NCBI GenBank assembly: GCA_019057595.1 | Contig: DXJI01000030.1 | Location: 1-15,945 of the forward strand | Direction of reading: 5' to 3' | Length of the DNA: 15,945 nucleotides | From: Candidatus Thorarchaeota archaeon | Lineage (GTDB): Archaea > Asgardarchaeota > Thorarchaeia > Thorarchaeales > Thorarchaeaceae | Part shown: positions 5,609-13,899 of the stretch, in pieces | Layout of the letters: each line of letters begins with the position of its first letter | Position numbering within the stretch: the stretch's first letter is position 1 | The notes under the pieces: generated by a model | Database searches by the model: none | The model's input: only the letters and a program-made list of their open reading frames with translations | What the model was told of the DNA's origin: nothing | Translations under genes and position numbers: made by a program

Positions 5609-6544
5609 TTACCCTCTCTCAATGACAAAATGTCCATTCTCTTCTCTAACTAGACCATTCTTGGTCATTAGCTCAATATGCTTCTCTAACATGAATTGTT
5701 CAAAGACCAGATACGCATCACGAGGAAGTCTGGGGTATATTGTAGGTTTCTTTGATAGTTTTTCAATCGAATCATAACCTTGTGAGATGTTGTCCAGAAT
5801 CCGTTTTTCTCGTATATCGAAAATTGAGAGATACGTCAGCAATCTCTCATCGAGCCCCTCAGTTACTGGATTCACCAGATGGCTGCTGATTCCCATTTTA
5901 GGTTCAAGATCAATTACTCGCTGGACAGATTCTTTAAACTCGTCGATATCACTGACTTCATTTCCGTACCATGGTCCGAAGCGTGTGAGGTCAATGTCCA
6001 CTAGAAGTAGTGTTTCCAATCCGTTGATACCAAAACAGGTATGGTCGATGGTGTGTCCGGGTAAATGAATCGGAATGAGGTCGGTCTCTCCACAATTTAT
6101 GGGCTTTCCGTCAGTGAAGTTCCCAGTGACTTTGTAGCTGGTTAAGACATGCTTGAATCTCCGATCCAGTAGAGCCCTCCAGTCATCATAGAACTGATGT
6201 CCACCAATCCCATAAAACTCTACCATACCTTCGAAAGTCTTCACACCAGTTTCCGCGAGAGGATGACAGATAACATCGCAATTGGATAGTTCTTGGATTT
6301 GCGACGCATGTCCCTTGTGATCAATATGAAAGTGTGTTAGGATTATTCGTTCCACATCATCGACTTGATAACCCAAGTCTCTGAGAGTGATCTCGAGATT
6401 TTCCATGCTTGATCCTGCATCGACAAGAGTAAGAACTTCATCATCAATCAACAATGAATTTGCCTCAGGAAACCTCGCTCTGTTCTCCCCTCTGACCAGA
6501 TGAACATGAGGCTCTATCTCAATATGAGCAGGATACTCTGACAT
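5609..6544 (-). CDS. Metallo-beta-lactamase-fold hydrolase, LACTB2-like
   Basis: This is a two-metal hydrolase (311 residues) of the MBL superfamily. The first metal motif is HFHIDH (His71, His73, Asp75, His76). His164 (LPGHTIDH), Asp183 or Asp185 (LLLVDIDL) and His222 (SSHLV) complete the usual ligand set. The C terminus (about 240-311) is helical and ends in ELMTKNGLVREENGHFVIE, a winged-helix-like segment found in LACTB2/glyoxalase-II-type proteins. The family includes thioesterases, lactonases, RNases and glyoxalases; the substrate is not readable here. Beside CoA-ester and glycerol genes a thioester or lipid-ester hydrolase is attractive, but that is inference. The ATG at 6544 lacks a strong Shine-Dalgarno. 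A TATA-like element about 50 bases upstream lies in the divergent region shared with the kinase. Confidence 0.85.
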   Translation of the reverse strand: MSEYPAHIEIEPHVHLVRGENRARFPEANSLLIDDEVLTLVDAGSSMENLEITLRDLGYQVDDVERIILTHFHIDHKGHASQIQELSNCDVICHPLAETGVKTFEGMVEFYGIGGHQFYDDWRALLDRRFKHVLTSYKVTGNFTDGKPINCGETDLIPIHLPGHTIDHTCFGINGLETLLLVDIDLTRFGPWYGNEVSDIDEFKESVQRVIDLEPKMGISSHLVNPVTEGLDERLLTYLSIFDIREKRILDNISQGYDSIEKLSKKPTIYPRLPRDAYLVFEQFMLEKHIELMTKNGLVREENGHFVIERG

Positions 6545-6591
6545 TACAATCTTTCAATGTACAACTACAGATAACTCTCTCTGTCGCACAA

Positions 6592-6600
6592 CCTATATGT
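6592..6600. promoter_or_regulatory. TATA-like element in the divergent MBL/kinase region
   Basis: CCTATATGT (plus) / ACATATAGG (minus) is the only AT-rich core in 6545-6634. It could serve the minus-strand MBL gene (leader about 25 bases) and, since TATA cores are nearly symmetrical, possibly the kinase as well (leader about 13 bases). Confidence 0.3.
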
Positions 6601-6634
6601 CGCGCCGTGCATTCATGACACGCTTCCATGAGTA

Positions 6635-8104
6635 ATGGTGATAGTCGTGAGTGATCGTCTGTTTGCTATATTTGACATTGGAACCACCGGAACACGATCC
6701 GTGATTGTAGATGAAGAAGGACGTGAGGTCAGTAAAGCGTATGAGGAATATCCCCCTACGCCCAAAGACATCGGTTTGCATGAACAGGTTGCTGACACTT
6801 ACTGGCGTGCATCTTCTAATACGATGCAGAGGGCACTAGCAGGCTGTAAGCATGGACCGGATGCAATAGTCGGTGTTGTTGTTGCAACAGCCAGGGACTC
6901 GATTACTCCGATTGACAAAGACGGGAAGGCTTTGGCTCCTACTGTGACTTGGATTGATTCCCGAAAATCTGCAAAGAGCGTAGAGATGGCTGAGGAGATT
7001 GGTCAACGCAGTGCAGTAAGAAAGATGATGTGGTTCTTTGAGAACCGACCTGACTTTTTCAAAAAGATATACAAATGGGCCCACATTGATGCCTTCATCA
7101 ACAACCGCCTTTGTGGTGCTCTGGTCAGTTCTCCTGGTGAATCTAGGTTCGGTCCCTTTGATTTTGAAACTCTTCAGTGGTCTGAAGATCTTTGCGAGAA
7201 GACAGGAATTCCAATTGATAAACTGGCTGAAATAAAAGACTCTGGAACCACAATTGGCGAGATTAGCTCAGAGGCCGCAAAAGCTACATCCCTTAGGAAA
7301 GGTACGCCCGTGATCTTGGGTAGTGGGGATCAACAGTGTGCAGCATTAGGTATGGGGGTTAATACAACTGGATCAGTCAAGGCCACAACTGGTACCGGGA
7401 CCTTTGTTGTTACTCATCTCGAAGAATTCATGGAAGAAACATTTGTGATGTATTGCCATCCCTCTGCAATGCCCGGTAAATGGATTCTAGAAGGAGTGAC
7501 TCCTGGAACCGGTCTTGCATACAAATGGTATAGGGACCAGTTCTGCGAACCTGAGATAGCTTTGGCCGCACAAACAGAGAGAGATGTCTACCAAATCATT
7601 GAGTCATCTGCAGCCTCCATTCCAGCTGGCAGCGACGGTCTTTTGCTGTTTCCATATATGGCATACAATTTGGGGATACTCTACAATCTCGGCTTTGGGC
7701 ACACAAAGGCACATATCGCTCGAGCAATCCTGGAGGCTAACGGATATACGATCTCATTTTACCTACAGTTGATGGAAGGGATGCTTGATCTTGATTTCAA
7801 GGAGCTTGTAATTGGCGGAGGAGGAGCAAATTCACCAATATGGCGTCAAATACAGGCAGACTGTGTCAACAAACCAGTCGTTCTGCCCAAAGTCTACGAT
7901 TCCACAGTTATTGGTGCTGCAATTCTAGGTACTGTCGGAACAGGAATCTATGGCGGATATCGTGAAGCTATTGACAACATGGTTCACACAGAGGAGCGAC
8001 GAGAACCAATTCCTGAAAATGTAGAGGTGTACAAGAAACAATATCAGATCTTTAACAAACTCTTGACCGCTGAAACTGGAAATATCCTTGATGCAATATC
8101 ATAG
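6635..8104 (+). CDS. glpK: FGGY-family carbohydrate kinase, probable glycerol kinase
   Basis: This ATP-dependent FGGY kinase (489 residues) would phosphorylate glycerol to sn-glycerol 3-phosphate in the cytosol. The N-terminal phosphate loop DIGTTGTR is at 14-21. The glycerol-contact pair of E. coli GlpK (Arg83-Glu84) aligns with Arg87-Asp88 in ATARDSITPID. The Asp-Gln pair of the GDQQ motif is Asp232-Gln233. The second ATPase region has TTGTGTF (about 254-260) and GGGGANSP (from 394). Length fits the family (about 500). Between about residues 128 and 150 it lacks the usual 'YFSGTKLKW' region of bacterial GlpK, so it is a divergent member and another polyol or triose substrate is possible. 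The following GlpABC genes support glycerol. ATG 6635 is the longest start; GTG 6647, preceded by GGTGAT, is a real alternative. Confidence 0.75.
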   Translation: MVIVVSDRLFAIFDIGTTGTRSVIVDEEGREVSKAYEEYPPTPKDIGLHEQVADTYWRASSNTMQRALAGCKHGPDAIVGVVVATARDSITPIDKDGKALAPTVTWIDSRKSAKSVEMAEEIGQRSAVRKMMWFFENRPDFFKKIYKWAHIDAFINNRLCGALVSSPGESRFGPFDFETLQWSEDLCEKTGIPIDKLAEIKDSGTTIGEISSEAAKATSLRKGTPVILGSGDQQCAALGMGVNTTGSVKATTGTGTFVVTHLEEFMEETFVMYCHPSAMPGKWILEGVTPGTGLAYKWYRDQFCEPEIALAAQTERDVYQIIESSAASIPAGSDGLLLFPYMAYNLGILYNLGFGHTKAHIARAILEANGYTISFYLQLMEGMLDLDFKELVIGGGGANSPIWRQIQADCVNKPVVLPKVYDSTVIGAAILGTVGTGIYGGYREAIDNMVHTEERREPIPENVEVYKKQYQIFNKLLTAETGNILDAIS

Positions 8105-8125
8105 GCTTCTGCATTCTCATCAAAT

Positions 8126-8140
8126 CCGAAACCTTAGTAT
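8126..8140 (+). promoter_or_regulatory. Weak BRE/TATA-like element before glpA
   Basis: CCGAAACC (8126-8133) followed by TTAGTAT (8134-8140) lies about 45 bases before the glpA start in a 76-base gap. It could drive glpABC separately from the kinase. The consensus match is poor. Confidence 0.22.
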
Positions 8141-8180
8141 TGCACGTGCGTTCATCACTCGTACCTGAACTCAGGAAAAG

Positions 8181-9854
8181 ATGTACATGACCGAGACCGT
8201 TTTCGATGTTGTAGTCATAGGCGGAGGAAGCACAGGTACTGCAGTTGCACGAGACTGTGCGATGAGAGGTCTTCGTACACTTCTCTTAGAACGAGATGAC
8301 ATTGCATCAGCCACTGTTGGAACTTGTGCTGGTATGATTTCTTCAGGGTTAAAGTATAGGACAGAACCTGATATCATGGAGATGTGTTCGAAAGAAGTTG
8401 TCCACCTCAATCGTATCGCTCGTCACATTGTCATGAAGAATCCGATAATTGCCCCATTTTTTGACCTGAGTCAAGTTGCTGGTGATAGCGACTACATACA
8501 AGCATACGGGAATCATTCTGAAGAGAGAGACGTCCCCAGTATGTTGTTTCTCACTCCTGAGGCTACACGAGAGATTGAACCCACCCTTCCACCTGAAATT
8601 ATTGCAAGTGTATACTATGAGGAGTTTTTCATTGACCCGTTCAGACTATGTCTGCTTCAAGCTCTGGATGCTATAGGTCATGATGCGGTTGTGAAGACAT
8701 ATTGTGAGGTTGTCAATTTAGAGATCGATGACGCAAAGAACAGTGTTGAAAGTGTAGTATACTACAATCGAGTGACCGGCTCAATTGAAAAAGTCCGCAC
8801 AAAGATGGTCGTAAATGCCGCGGGTCCGTGGGCTCACAAGATAGCAAAATTAGCTGATGCCCAGCTTGAGCTTCGACTCAATAAAGGGGCGCACGTGATT
8901 TTCGACAGACGAATTGTCAATGTAGGTATCACTGTGAAGGCGTTGGATGGGAGATGGATCTACCTGTTTCCCCATGAGAATACCACTTTACTCGGTACAA
9001 CTGCCTTGGATACCTGGGAAGACCCGGACGCCTTAGTGGCTACTTTTGATGAGATTGAGTATCTTCTACAGAGTTTCGAAGAATACATTCCCTCGATTCG
9101 TGAAGCTCGAATCATCCGAACCATGGCTGGTGTGAGACCTCTTGTCCCAGAGTGGAATGTCCCTGAGGAAAAGGTCACAAGAGGATATCGTGTTGTAGAT
9201 CACGAAACATCTGACAATCTTAAGGGAATGGTCAGTTTCACTGGTGGAAAACTCGTCACGTGTAGAATCATGGCGGAAGATGTCACCGACCTTGTTTGTG
9301 AGAAGTTAGGCAAGAAGGTGAAATGTACAACCCATGAGACTCCTCTGCCTGGAAACGAGGAGGATGTTGATATCATCGAGCTTTCGAAAGAATACGGTGT
9401 TTCACTTCATGCCCTTGAACGAATGCGTGCTCGACGTGGAACTGAGATGGTCAAAATCCTCGAGCTCACGAAGGATCACCCAGAATGGAAGACCACAATT
9501 TGTACTTGTGAACCCATCATCGAAGCAGAGATTAGATTCGCAATCAGAGAGGAATTTCCGCAGACATTGAATGATCTTCGACGAAGACTGCGACTTGGTA
9601 CAGGTCCATGTCAAGGCACTTTCTGTACATTCAAGGCTGCAGGAATCTTGGCGGAAGAGCTTGAACTCAGTGGTGACGACTTTTTGGTTGACATTCTCGA
9701 CTTCCGCTCCGAGAGATGGAAAGGAATCCGTCCCATTTTGCGGGGTGAACAACTGGCACAAGAAGAACTTGCTCAGGGCATGTATGCATGTGTAGGGAAT
9801 CTCGACCAATCGGATGTGGACTATGACATTAAGCCTTGGGAGGAGGGTACATAG
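8181..9854 (+). CDS. glpA: Anaerobic glycerol-3-phosphate dehydrogenase subunit A
   Basis: This FAD-dependent subunit (557 residues) oxidises sn-glycerol 3-phosphate to DHAP; E. coli GlpA is about 540. The FAD-binding GGGSTG is at residues 14-19 with an acidic end of strand 2 (LLLERDD). The DAO-fold segments are in order: GMISSGLKYRTEP, FIDPFRL, VVNAAGPWA, GTTALDTW, and the C-terminal FAD loop VSFTGGKLVTCR. After about residue 395 comes a BFD-like [2Fe-2S] domain with Cys441 and Cys443 (CTC), then Cys477 and Cys482 (GPCQGTFC). This C-terminal cluster domain separates GlpA from the aerobic GlpD. AGGA (8173-8176) could serve ATG 8181 or ATG 8187. The gene abuts glpB with no intervening base. 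There is no membrane span, so the complex must meet its electron acceptor through GlpC. Confidence 0.9.
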   Translation: MYMTETVFDVVVIGGGSTGTAVARDCAMRGLRTLLLERDDIASATVGTCAGMISSGLKYRTEPDIMEMCSKEVVHLNRIARHIVMKNPIIAPFFDLSQVAGDSDYIQAYGNHSEERDVPSMLFLTPEATREIEPTLPPEIIASVYYEEFFIDPFRLCLLQALDAIGHDAVVKTYCEVVNLEIDDAKNSVESVVYYNRVTGSIEKVRTKMVVNAAGPWAHKIAKLADAQLELRLNKGAHVIFDRRIVNVGITVKALDGRWIYLFPHENTTLLGTTALDTWEDPDALVATFDEIEYLLQSFEEYIPSIREARIIRTMAGVRPLVPEWNVPEEKVTRGYRVVDHETSDNLKGMVSFTGGKLVTCRIMAEDVTDLVCEKLGKKVKCTTHETPLPGNEEDVDIIELSKEYGVSLHALERMRARRGTEMVKILELTKDHPEWKTTICTCEPIIEAEIRFAIREEFPQTLNDLRRRLRLGTGPCQGTFCTFKAAGILAEELELSGDDFLVDILDFRSERWKGIRPILRGEQLAQEELAQGMYACVGNLDQSDVDYDIKPWEEGT

Positions 9855-11228
9855 ATGGACCTCGAAACAGACCTTCTTGTCATAGGTGGGGGAATGGCTG
9901 GACTTGTAGCAGGGACAGTAGCCGCAGAGAGTGGTTTCAAGACTATAGTGCTCCGTAAAGGACAGAGTGCGACAGCGTACTCATCAGGTGCAGTCGATGT
10001 TATCGGATATCTTCCCGAGGCTTCAACAGCGTTCACCAATCCAAAAGAAGGACTAGCAGCGATTGCTGGACTTTATCCACTTCATCCCTATAGTGTCATA
10101 GGCTACCGTGAAGAAGTTCCTCCCGAGGATGTGGTAGACACCATCGTTAAGAGGACACGTTATTCCATCGAGTGGTTGAAAGCACACCTTGATGACACAG
10201 TTGCACCCCTGATTGGTGATTTTAGTTCGAACATCAATCCAATTACATTTCTGGGCACGACAAAGCCGACCTGTCTAGTGCAGAAGACCATGGACTCTGG
10301 TGATATCGAGGAACATGATAACACTCTCCTATTTGTTGGCATCACTGGTCATCCAGATTTCAATGCCACCACTGCTGCCAAGACATACCTTGAAGACCGA
10401 GTTGCAATGGGGACACCTCCTCGTAAGGTCGTACATTGCAAAATCCAATTGACACCTTTCGGAAATACGCACAATCTCTCAGCTATCGAATTGGCTCGAC
10501 ATTTGGATCACGAGGAAGGTCTGAATGAGCTTGTAGAACAACTAGAGGACCAGGTTGAGAAGGTTGGTGCAACTCATGTAGCGATTCCACCAATCCTCGG
10601 ACTTCGGAATGCTCTCAAGAATCAGACAACGTTGAAACAGGCTCTTGGTGCTCATGTCTTTGAACTGCTAGGTTTCCCACCCTCGGTGCCTGGTCTTCGA
10701 TTACAACTTGCTTTGGAGCGAATCTACCGCGAAGCGGGAGGAAGACTCCTCGTTGGTCATGAGGCCGTATCCTATCGAATGGGAAAGGACGAAGTTGAGT
10801 GCGTTACAGCGAAAGCCCCCAGAAGAAGCCTAGATGTCAATGCAAAGGCATTCATTCTCGCCACTGGGAAATTCATTGGTGGTGGTCTTGTTGGAGATGA
10901 GAATGGTATCAGAGAAACAACATTTGATCTGATGACAGTCACTGGCTCATATTATTCAGCTGAAAATCTTCAGCCCTCGAACGCCACGAACCGTATATCC
11001 ATCACTCCGGAAGGTCAACCAGTCTATTCAGCCGGACTCACCGTGGATCCTAATTTCAGACCAATCAACGAAGAGGGAGTCGAATGGGCTAGAAATCTCT
11101 ACGCAGCTGGATCTGTTTTAGCTGGTTACAACTACTCAGTTGAGAAAAGTGGTCTTGGTGTTGCACTAACAACTGGATTCAGTGCAGCTCAAAGCACAAT
11201 TAGCTATCTGAAGGAGGTGTCCAAATGA
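9855..11228 (+). CDS. glpB: Anaerobic glycerol-3-phosphate dehydrogenase subunit B
   Basis: This flavoprotein subunit (457 residues; E. coli GlpB about 420) partners GlpA and in E. coli carries FMN and relays electrons to GlpC. It opens with the dinucleotide motif GGGMAG (11-16). Next come VLRKGQSATAYSSGAVDVIGY, a GlpB-type substitute for the usual acidic strand, and the C-terminal flavin loop NLYAAGSVLAGYNY, then SGLGVALTTG. ATG 9855 follows the glpA stop immediately, and AGGAGGG (9841-9847) lies 7 bases upstream inside glpA. The last four bases (ATGA) overlap glpC. Such tight packing supports equal synthesis of the three subunits. The order A-B-C is the same as in enterobacteria. Confidence 0.88.
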   Translation: MDLETDLLVIGGGMAGLVAGTVAAESGFKTIVLRKGQSATAYSSGAVDVIGYLPEASTAFTNPKEGLAAIAGLYPLHPYSVIGYREEVPPEDVVDTIVKRTRYSIEWLKAHLDDTVAPLIGDFSSNINPITFLGTTKPTCLVQKTMDSGDIEEHDNTLLFVGITGHPDFNATTAAKTYLEDRVAMGTPPRKVVHCKIQLTPFGNTHNLSAIELARHLDHEEGLNELVEQLEDQVEKVGATHVAIPPILGLRNALKNQTTLKQALGAHVFELLGFPPSVPGLRLQLALERIYREAGGRLLVGHEAVSYRMGKDEVECVTAKAPRRSLDVNAKAFILATGKFIGGGLVGDENGIRETTFDLMTVTGSYYSAENLQPSNATNRISITPEGQPVYSAGLTVDPNFRPINEEGVEWARNLYAAGSVLAGYNYSVEKSGLGVALTTGFSAAQSTISYLKEVSK

Positions 11229-12463
11229 GCGAAGAAGAGGCCTACAATCACGTGAAAGGTACTCTCAAGGAGGAAGGCATCACTCCGTATCGACTTGATG
11301 AGTTGGAGATTGTCAAATCAGTCAGTTCGTGCATCAATTGTGGACTGTGCATTCAGCACTGTCCAGTGGTCACAGCTGTAGGAGTTGATCGCTTCAGTGG
11401 ACCCAGGAGTATTGCTGTTGAACTGAGTCGTTCTCCACCTGAGTTCTGGGCTACCGCTGATGTTGTCTATCTGTGTACAGGCTGTGGAACGTGCCGTGAA
11501 GTCTGTCCGAAGAACGTCAACATCCCTGAAGTGGTCAACATGATTCGCGCTCGAATTTTTGACCACAGACCTGACCTTGTCCCCAAGGGATTGCATATTG
11601 TCAGAGAGGTGATCACAGAACACAGTCTTGCGTTCGAACCGTGGGAGGATATGGGGGAGAAGGTCGAGAGCAGGGACATGCGTCTCGAACATCTCGGACT
11701 ACCATTTATCGAGGATCCTAAGTTGGAACAAGCTGAGGTCCTTTTCTATCCCGGCTGCCAAGCTGAGGAACGTGCTCAAGAGGTACGAGAGGCTGCAAAG
11801 GTCATCTTGGATTTCTTCGATGTGAACTACACTGTCTTGGAAGAGATGTCCTGTTGTGGTCTTCCATCGGTCCTCATGGGTGATGCAAAGACCGCAAGAA
11901 ACCTCACTGAGAATCTTCAGGATAAAGTCAAGAGGATCGACGCCAAAATGATTGTGACCACGTGCGCTGGGTGCACAGGAAATCTTTCAGAAATAGCTGA
12001 ACGTGATGGATGGGACATACCCGCTGTTCATATCATAGAATTCTTGGCGGAAAACATTGGTCTAGACAAGTTTGGAAAGGCCTTCGCCGACTCACCTGAG
12101 TTCTCAGATGTTCATGTTTCCGTGCATGACCCTTGTCATCTCATTAAACACACATCTCGACAGGTCATGGAGCATGCAATCGATATACTTCGAGAAGTTC
12201 CAGGAGTGAGAGTGACTGAATCTGAAGCACATGACTCATGTTGTGGTGGTGGAGGGCTTGTGGCATATCATTCGAGTGACGTAGCAAACGCTGTTGTTAG
12301 GGAGAACCTGGAAGCCATCAAAGAGATTGATACAGAAAGAATAGTGACTCCCTGTCCACTCTGTACTGCACAGATTGAGAGCAATCTCTTCAAGACTGGG
12401 AGTTCAGTAGAAGTGGATGATTTGACCGTCTTTATTGCTCAAAGACTTCCCAAGAAGAGGTGA
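11225..12463 (+). CDS. glpC: Anaerobic glycerol-3-phosphate dehydrogenase subunit C (iron-sulfur, two CCG domains)
   Basis: This iron-sulfur subunit (412 residues; E. coli GlpC about 396) passes electrons from GlpAB to the respiratory acceptor. Two [4Fe-4S] motifs are seen: Cys36/39/42/46 (CINCGLCIQHCP) and Cys84/87/90/94 (CTGCGTCREVCP). Two CCG domains follow, as in HdrB/HdrD. The first has Cys178, Cys210-211 and Cys247/250; the second has Cys304, Cys339-340 and Cys377/380. All cysteines of the complete pattern are present, so both non-cubane or cubane sites could be occupied. No transmembrane helix is visible. AAGGAGGTG (11211-11219) sits 5 bases before ATG 11225. Since the protein resembles HdrD, the acceptor could be a quinone or a thiol/disulfide system; the sequence does not settle this. 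Confidence 0.88.
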   Translation: MSEEEAYNHVKGTLKEEGITPYRLDELEIVKSVSSCINCGLCIQHCPVVTAVGVDRFSGPRSIAVELSRSPPEFWATADVVYLCTGCGTCREVCPKNVNIPEVVNMIRARIFDHRPDLVPKGLHIVREVITEHSLAFEPWEDMGEKVESRDMRLEHLGLPFIEDPKLEQAEVLFYPGCQAEERAQEVREAAKVILDFFDVNYTVLEEMSCCGLPSVLMGDAKTARNLTENLQDKVKRIDAKMIVTTCAGCTGNLSEIAERDGWDIPAVHIIEFLAENIGLDKFGKAFADSPEFSDVHVSVHDPCHLIKHTSRQVMEHAIDILREVPGVRVTESEAHDSCCGGGGLVAYHSSDVANAVVRENLEAIKEIDTERIVTPCPLCTAQIESNLFKTGSSVEVDDLTVFIAQRLPKKR

Positions 12464-13899
12464 AAGGACGAGTGCTTGATGAAAAGACAAAGCAGAAAGC
12501 TCTGAGCAGGATTGCAAAGATTGTTGGCGAAGATAACGTCACAGAGCTTGAAACGGATAGGATATTGACTGCCCATGATGCCTGGCCACTTGCTCTGGCC
12601 AAGATACGGGCAAGTGAGTTACTACCTCAAGCCGACCTAGTTGTTTTTCCCGGGAATACAGAAGAAGTCTCAATGGTCCTAGTTGTGGCAAATGAGTTGA
12701 GAATCCCAGTCACACCAGTGGGAGGAGGAGCAGGGACTTGTGGAGGAACAGTGCCGGTCTATGGTGGTATTCATCTGGATCTAAAACGGTTGAACAAGAT
12801 CTATGAAATTGACCATGCTTCTATGACTCTAAGAGTTCAAGCTGGAGTTATGGGTATTGACCTTGAAGAGGAAGTCAATCGTCATGGATACACAACTGGC
12901 CATACGCCGACCTCATTACGAGCATCAAATGTTGGAGGTTTCATCGCAACAAGGTCAGGGGGTTCGATGTCTTCTCTTTATGGAAAAATTGAGGATCTGA
13001 CACTAGGTCTTGAAGTGGTCCTTCCTGATGGTTTAGTTGTCATTACTAAACCTGTACCTCGTCACTCTGTAGGTCCAGATTTACGAGAGCTGTTTATTGG
13101 TTCTGAGGGTACGTTGGGTGTGATTACTGAGGCGACCTTACGACTGTTTCTACTGCCTGAAGAAAGACGATTTTGCAGTTACAGCTTTCCTGACGTTCAC
13201 AGTGGTCTTGAGGCCATACGTAAGATCTTTCGTGAAGGAATTCTACCCTCGGTAGCTCGACTCTATGACCCTGAAGATGCATCTTATAGCTTCTCTATGC
13301 ATTTTGATTTTGAAGAAGGACATTGCATACTTCTCTTGGCATTCGATGGAGAGCCAAAGAAAGTGGAAATTGATGCAAAAAGATCTCTCAAATTGTGTAA
13401 GGCTGAGGGTGGAACCGACCTGGGAGAAAGAATCGCAAAACACTGGTGGGAACATCGCTACGATATGTATTATCCCTCTCGCCTACTAACTGCGGGATAT
13501 ACGATAACCGATACCATCGACATCGTTGCAACCTATGACAAGCTTGAGAATGTGTATCATGCGATGAAGAAAGCAATGGAGGCATATGACGTATTCGTCA
13601 TTTCTCACTTCTCTCACATGTATCAGAATGGTGGAAGTATATACATGATATTCTACTCTTCACAACCTGATGCTGCCACCGCTTGGAAGACCTACGATAA
13701 ACTCTTTGAAGATGGAGTTGCAGCATGCCTAAGAGAAGGAGGCACAATGAGTCATCAGCATGGAGTTGGTATGTCTCGTAGCACGTACACCGCTGATGAA
13801 CTAGGTTCTGGTTTCAGTGTGCTAAAGAAAATCAAAGACGCTTTAGATCCGAATGGTATAATGAATCCTGGAAAGCTTGGACTGGGGGTTCGTAAGTGA
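12460..13899 (+). CDS. FAD-binding oxidoreductase, alkyl-DHAP synthase (AGPS)-like
   Basis: This is a VAO-type flavoprotein (479 residues), GTG start overlapping the glpC stop by 4 bases. The FAD pyrophosphate loop PVGGGAG is at 86-92. Several segments match alkyldihydroxyacetonephosphate synthase rather than GlcD: TGHTPTS with His148, then NVGGFIATRSGG, YGKIEDL, and SVGPDLRELFIGSEGTLGVI. Arg267 (ARLYD) and Tyr395 (SIYMIF) fall where AGPS has active-site Arg and Tyr. The active-site triple histidine of AGPS is His432-Gln433-His434 here (SHQHGVG). The C terminus ends DPNGIMNPGKL, as in many 2-hydroxyacid dehydrogenases. AGPS exchanges the acyl group of acyl-DHAP for a fatty alcohol; prokaryotic relatives are often only called D-lactate/glycolate oxidases. 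The iron-sulfur gene immediately downstream suggests net oxidation. Both roles stay open. Confidence 0.85.
   Translation: MKGRVLDEKTKQKALSRIAKIVGEDNVTELETDRILTAHDAWPLALAKIRASELLPQADLVVFPGNTEEVSMVLVVANELRIPVTPVGGGAGTCGGTVPVYGGIHLDLKRLNKIYEIDHASMTLRVQAGVMGIDLEEEVNRHGYTTGHTPTSLRASNVGGFIATRSGGSMSSLYGKIEDLTLGLEVVLPDGLVVITKPVPRHSVGPDLRELFIGSEGTLGVITEATLRLFLLPEERRFCSYSFPDVHSGLEAIRKIFREGILPSVARLYDPEDASYSFSMHFDFEEGHCILLLAFDGEPKKVEIDAKRSLKLCKAEGGTDLGERIAKHWWEHRYDMYYPSRLLTAGYTITDTIDIVATYDKLENVYHAMKKAMEAYDVFVISHFSHMYQNGGSIYMIFYSSQPDAATAWKTYDKLFEDGVAACLREGGTMSHQHGVGMSRSTYTADELGSGFSVLKKIKDALDPNGIMNPGKLGLGVRK

Noticed and set aside
9402..9809. Minus-strand open frame of 135 codons inside glpA
   Set aside because: It lies opposite the conserved [2Fe-2S] domain of GlpA, is rich in Ser/Cys/Phe, and has no recognisable motif or ribosome site.
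12460..13899. Plain annotation as glycolate oxidase GlcD or D-lactate dehydrogenase
   Set aside because: The 'ENAGG..C.KYG' region typical of GlcD is absent and is replaced by the NVGGFIATRSGG/IEDL pattern of AGPS. The general 'FAD-binding oxidase' role was kept as an alternative.
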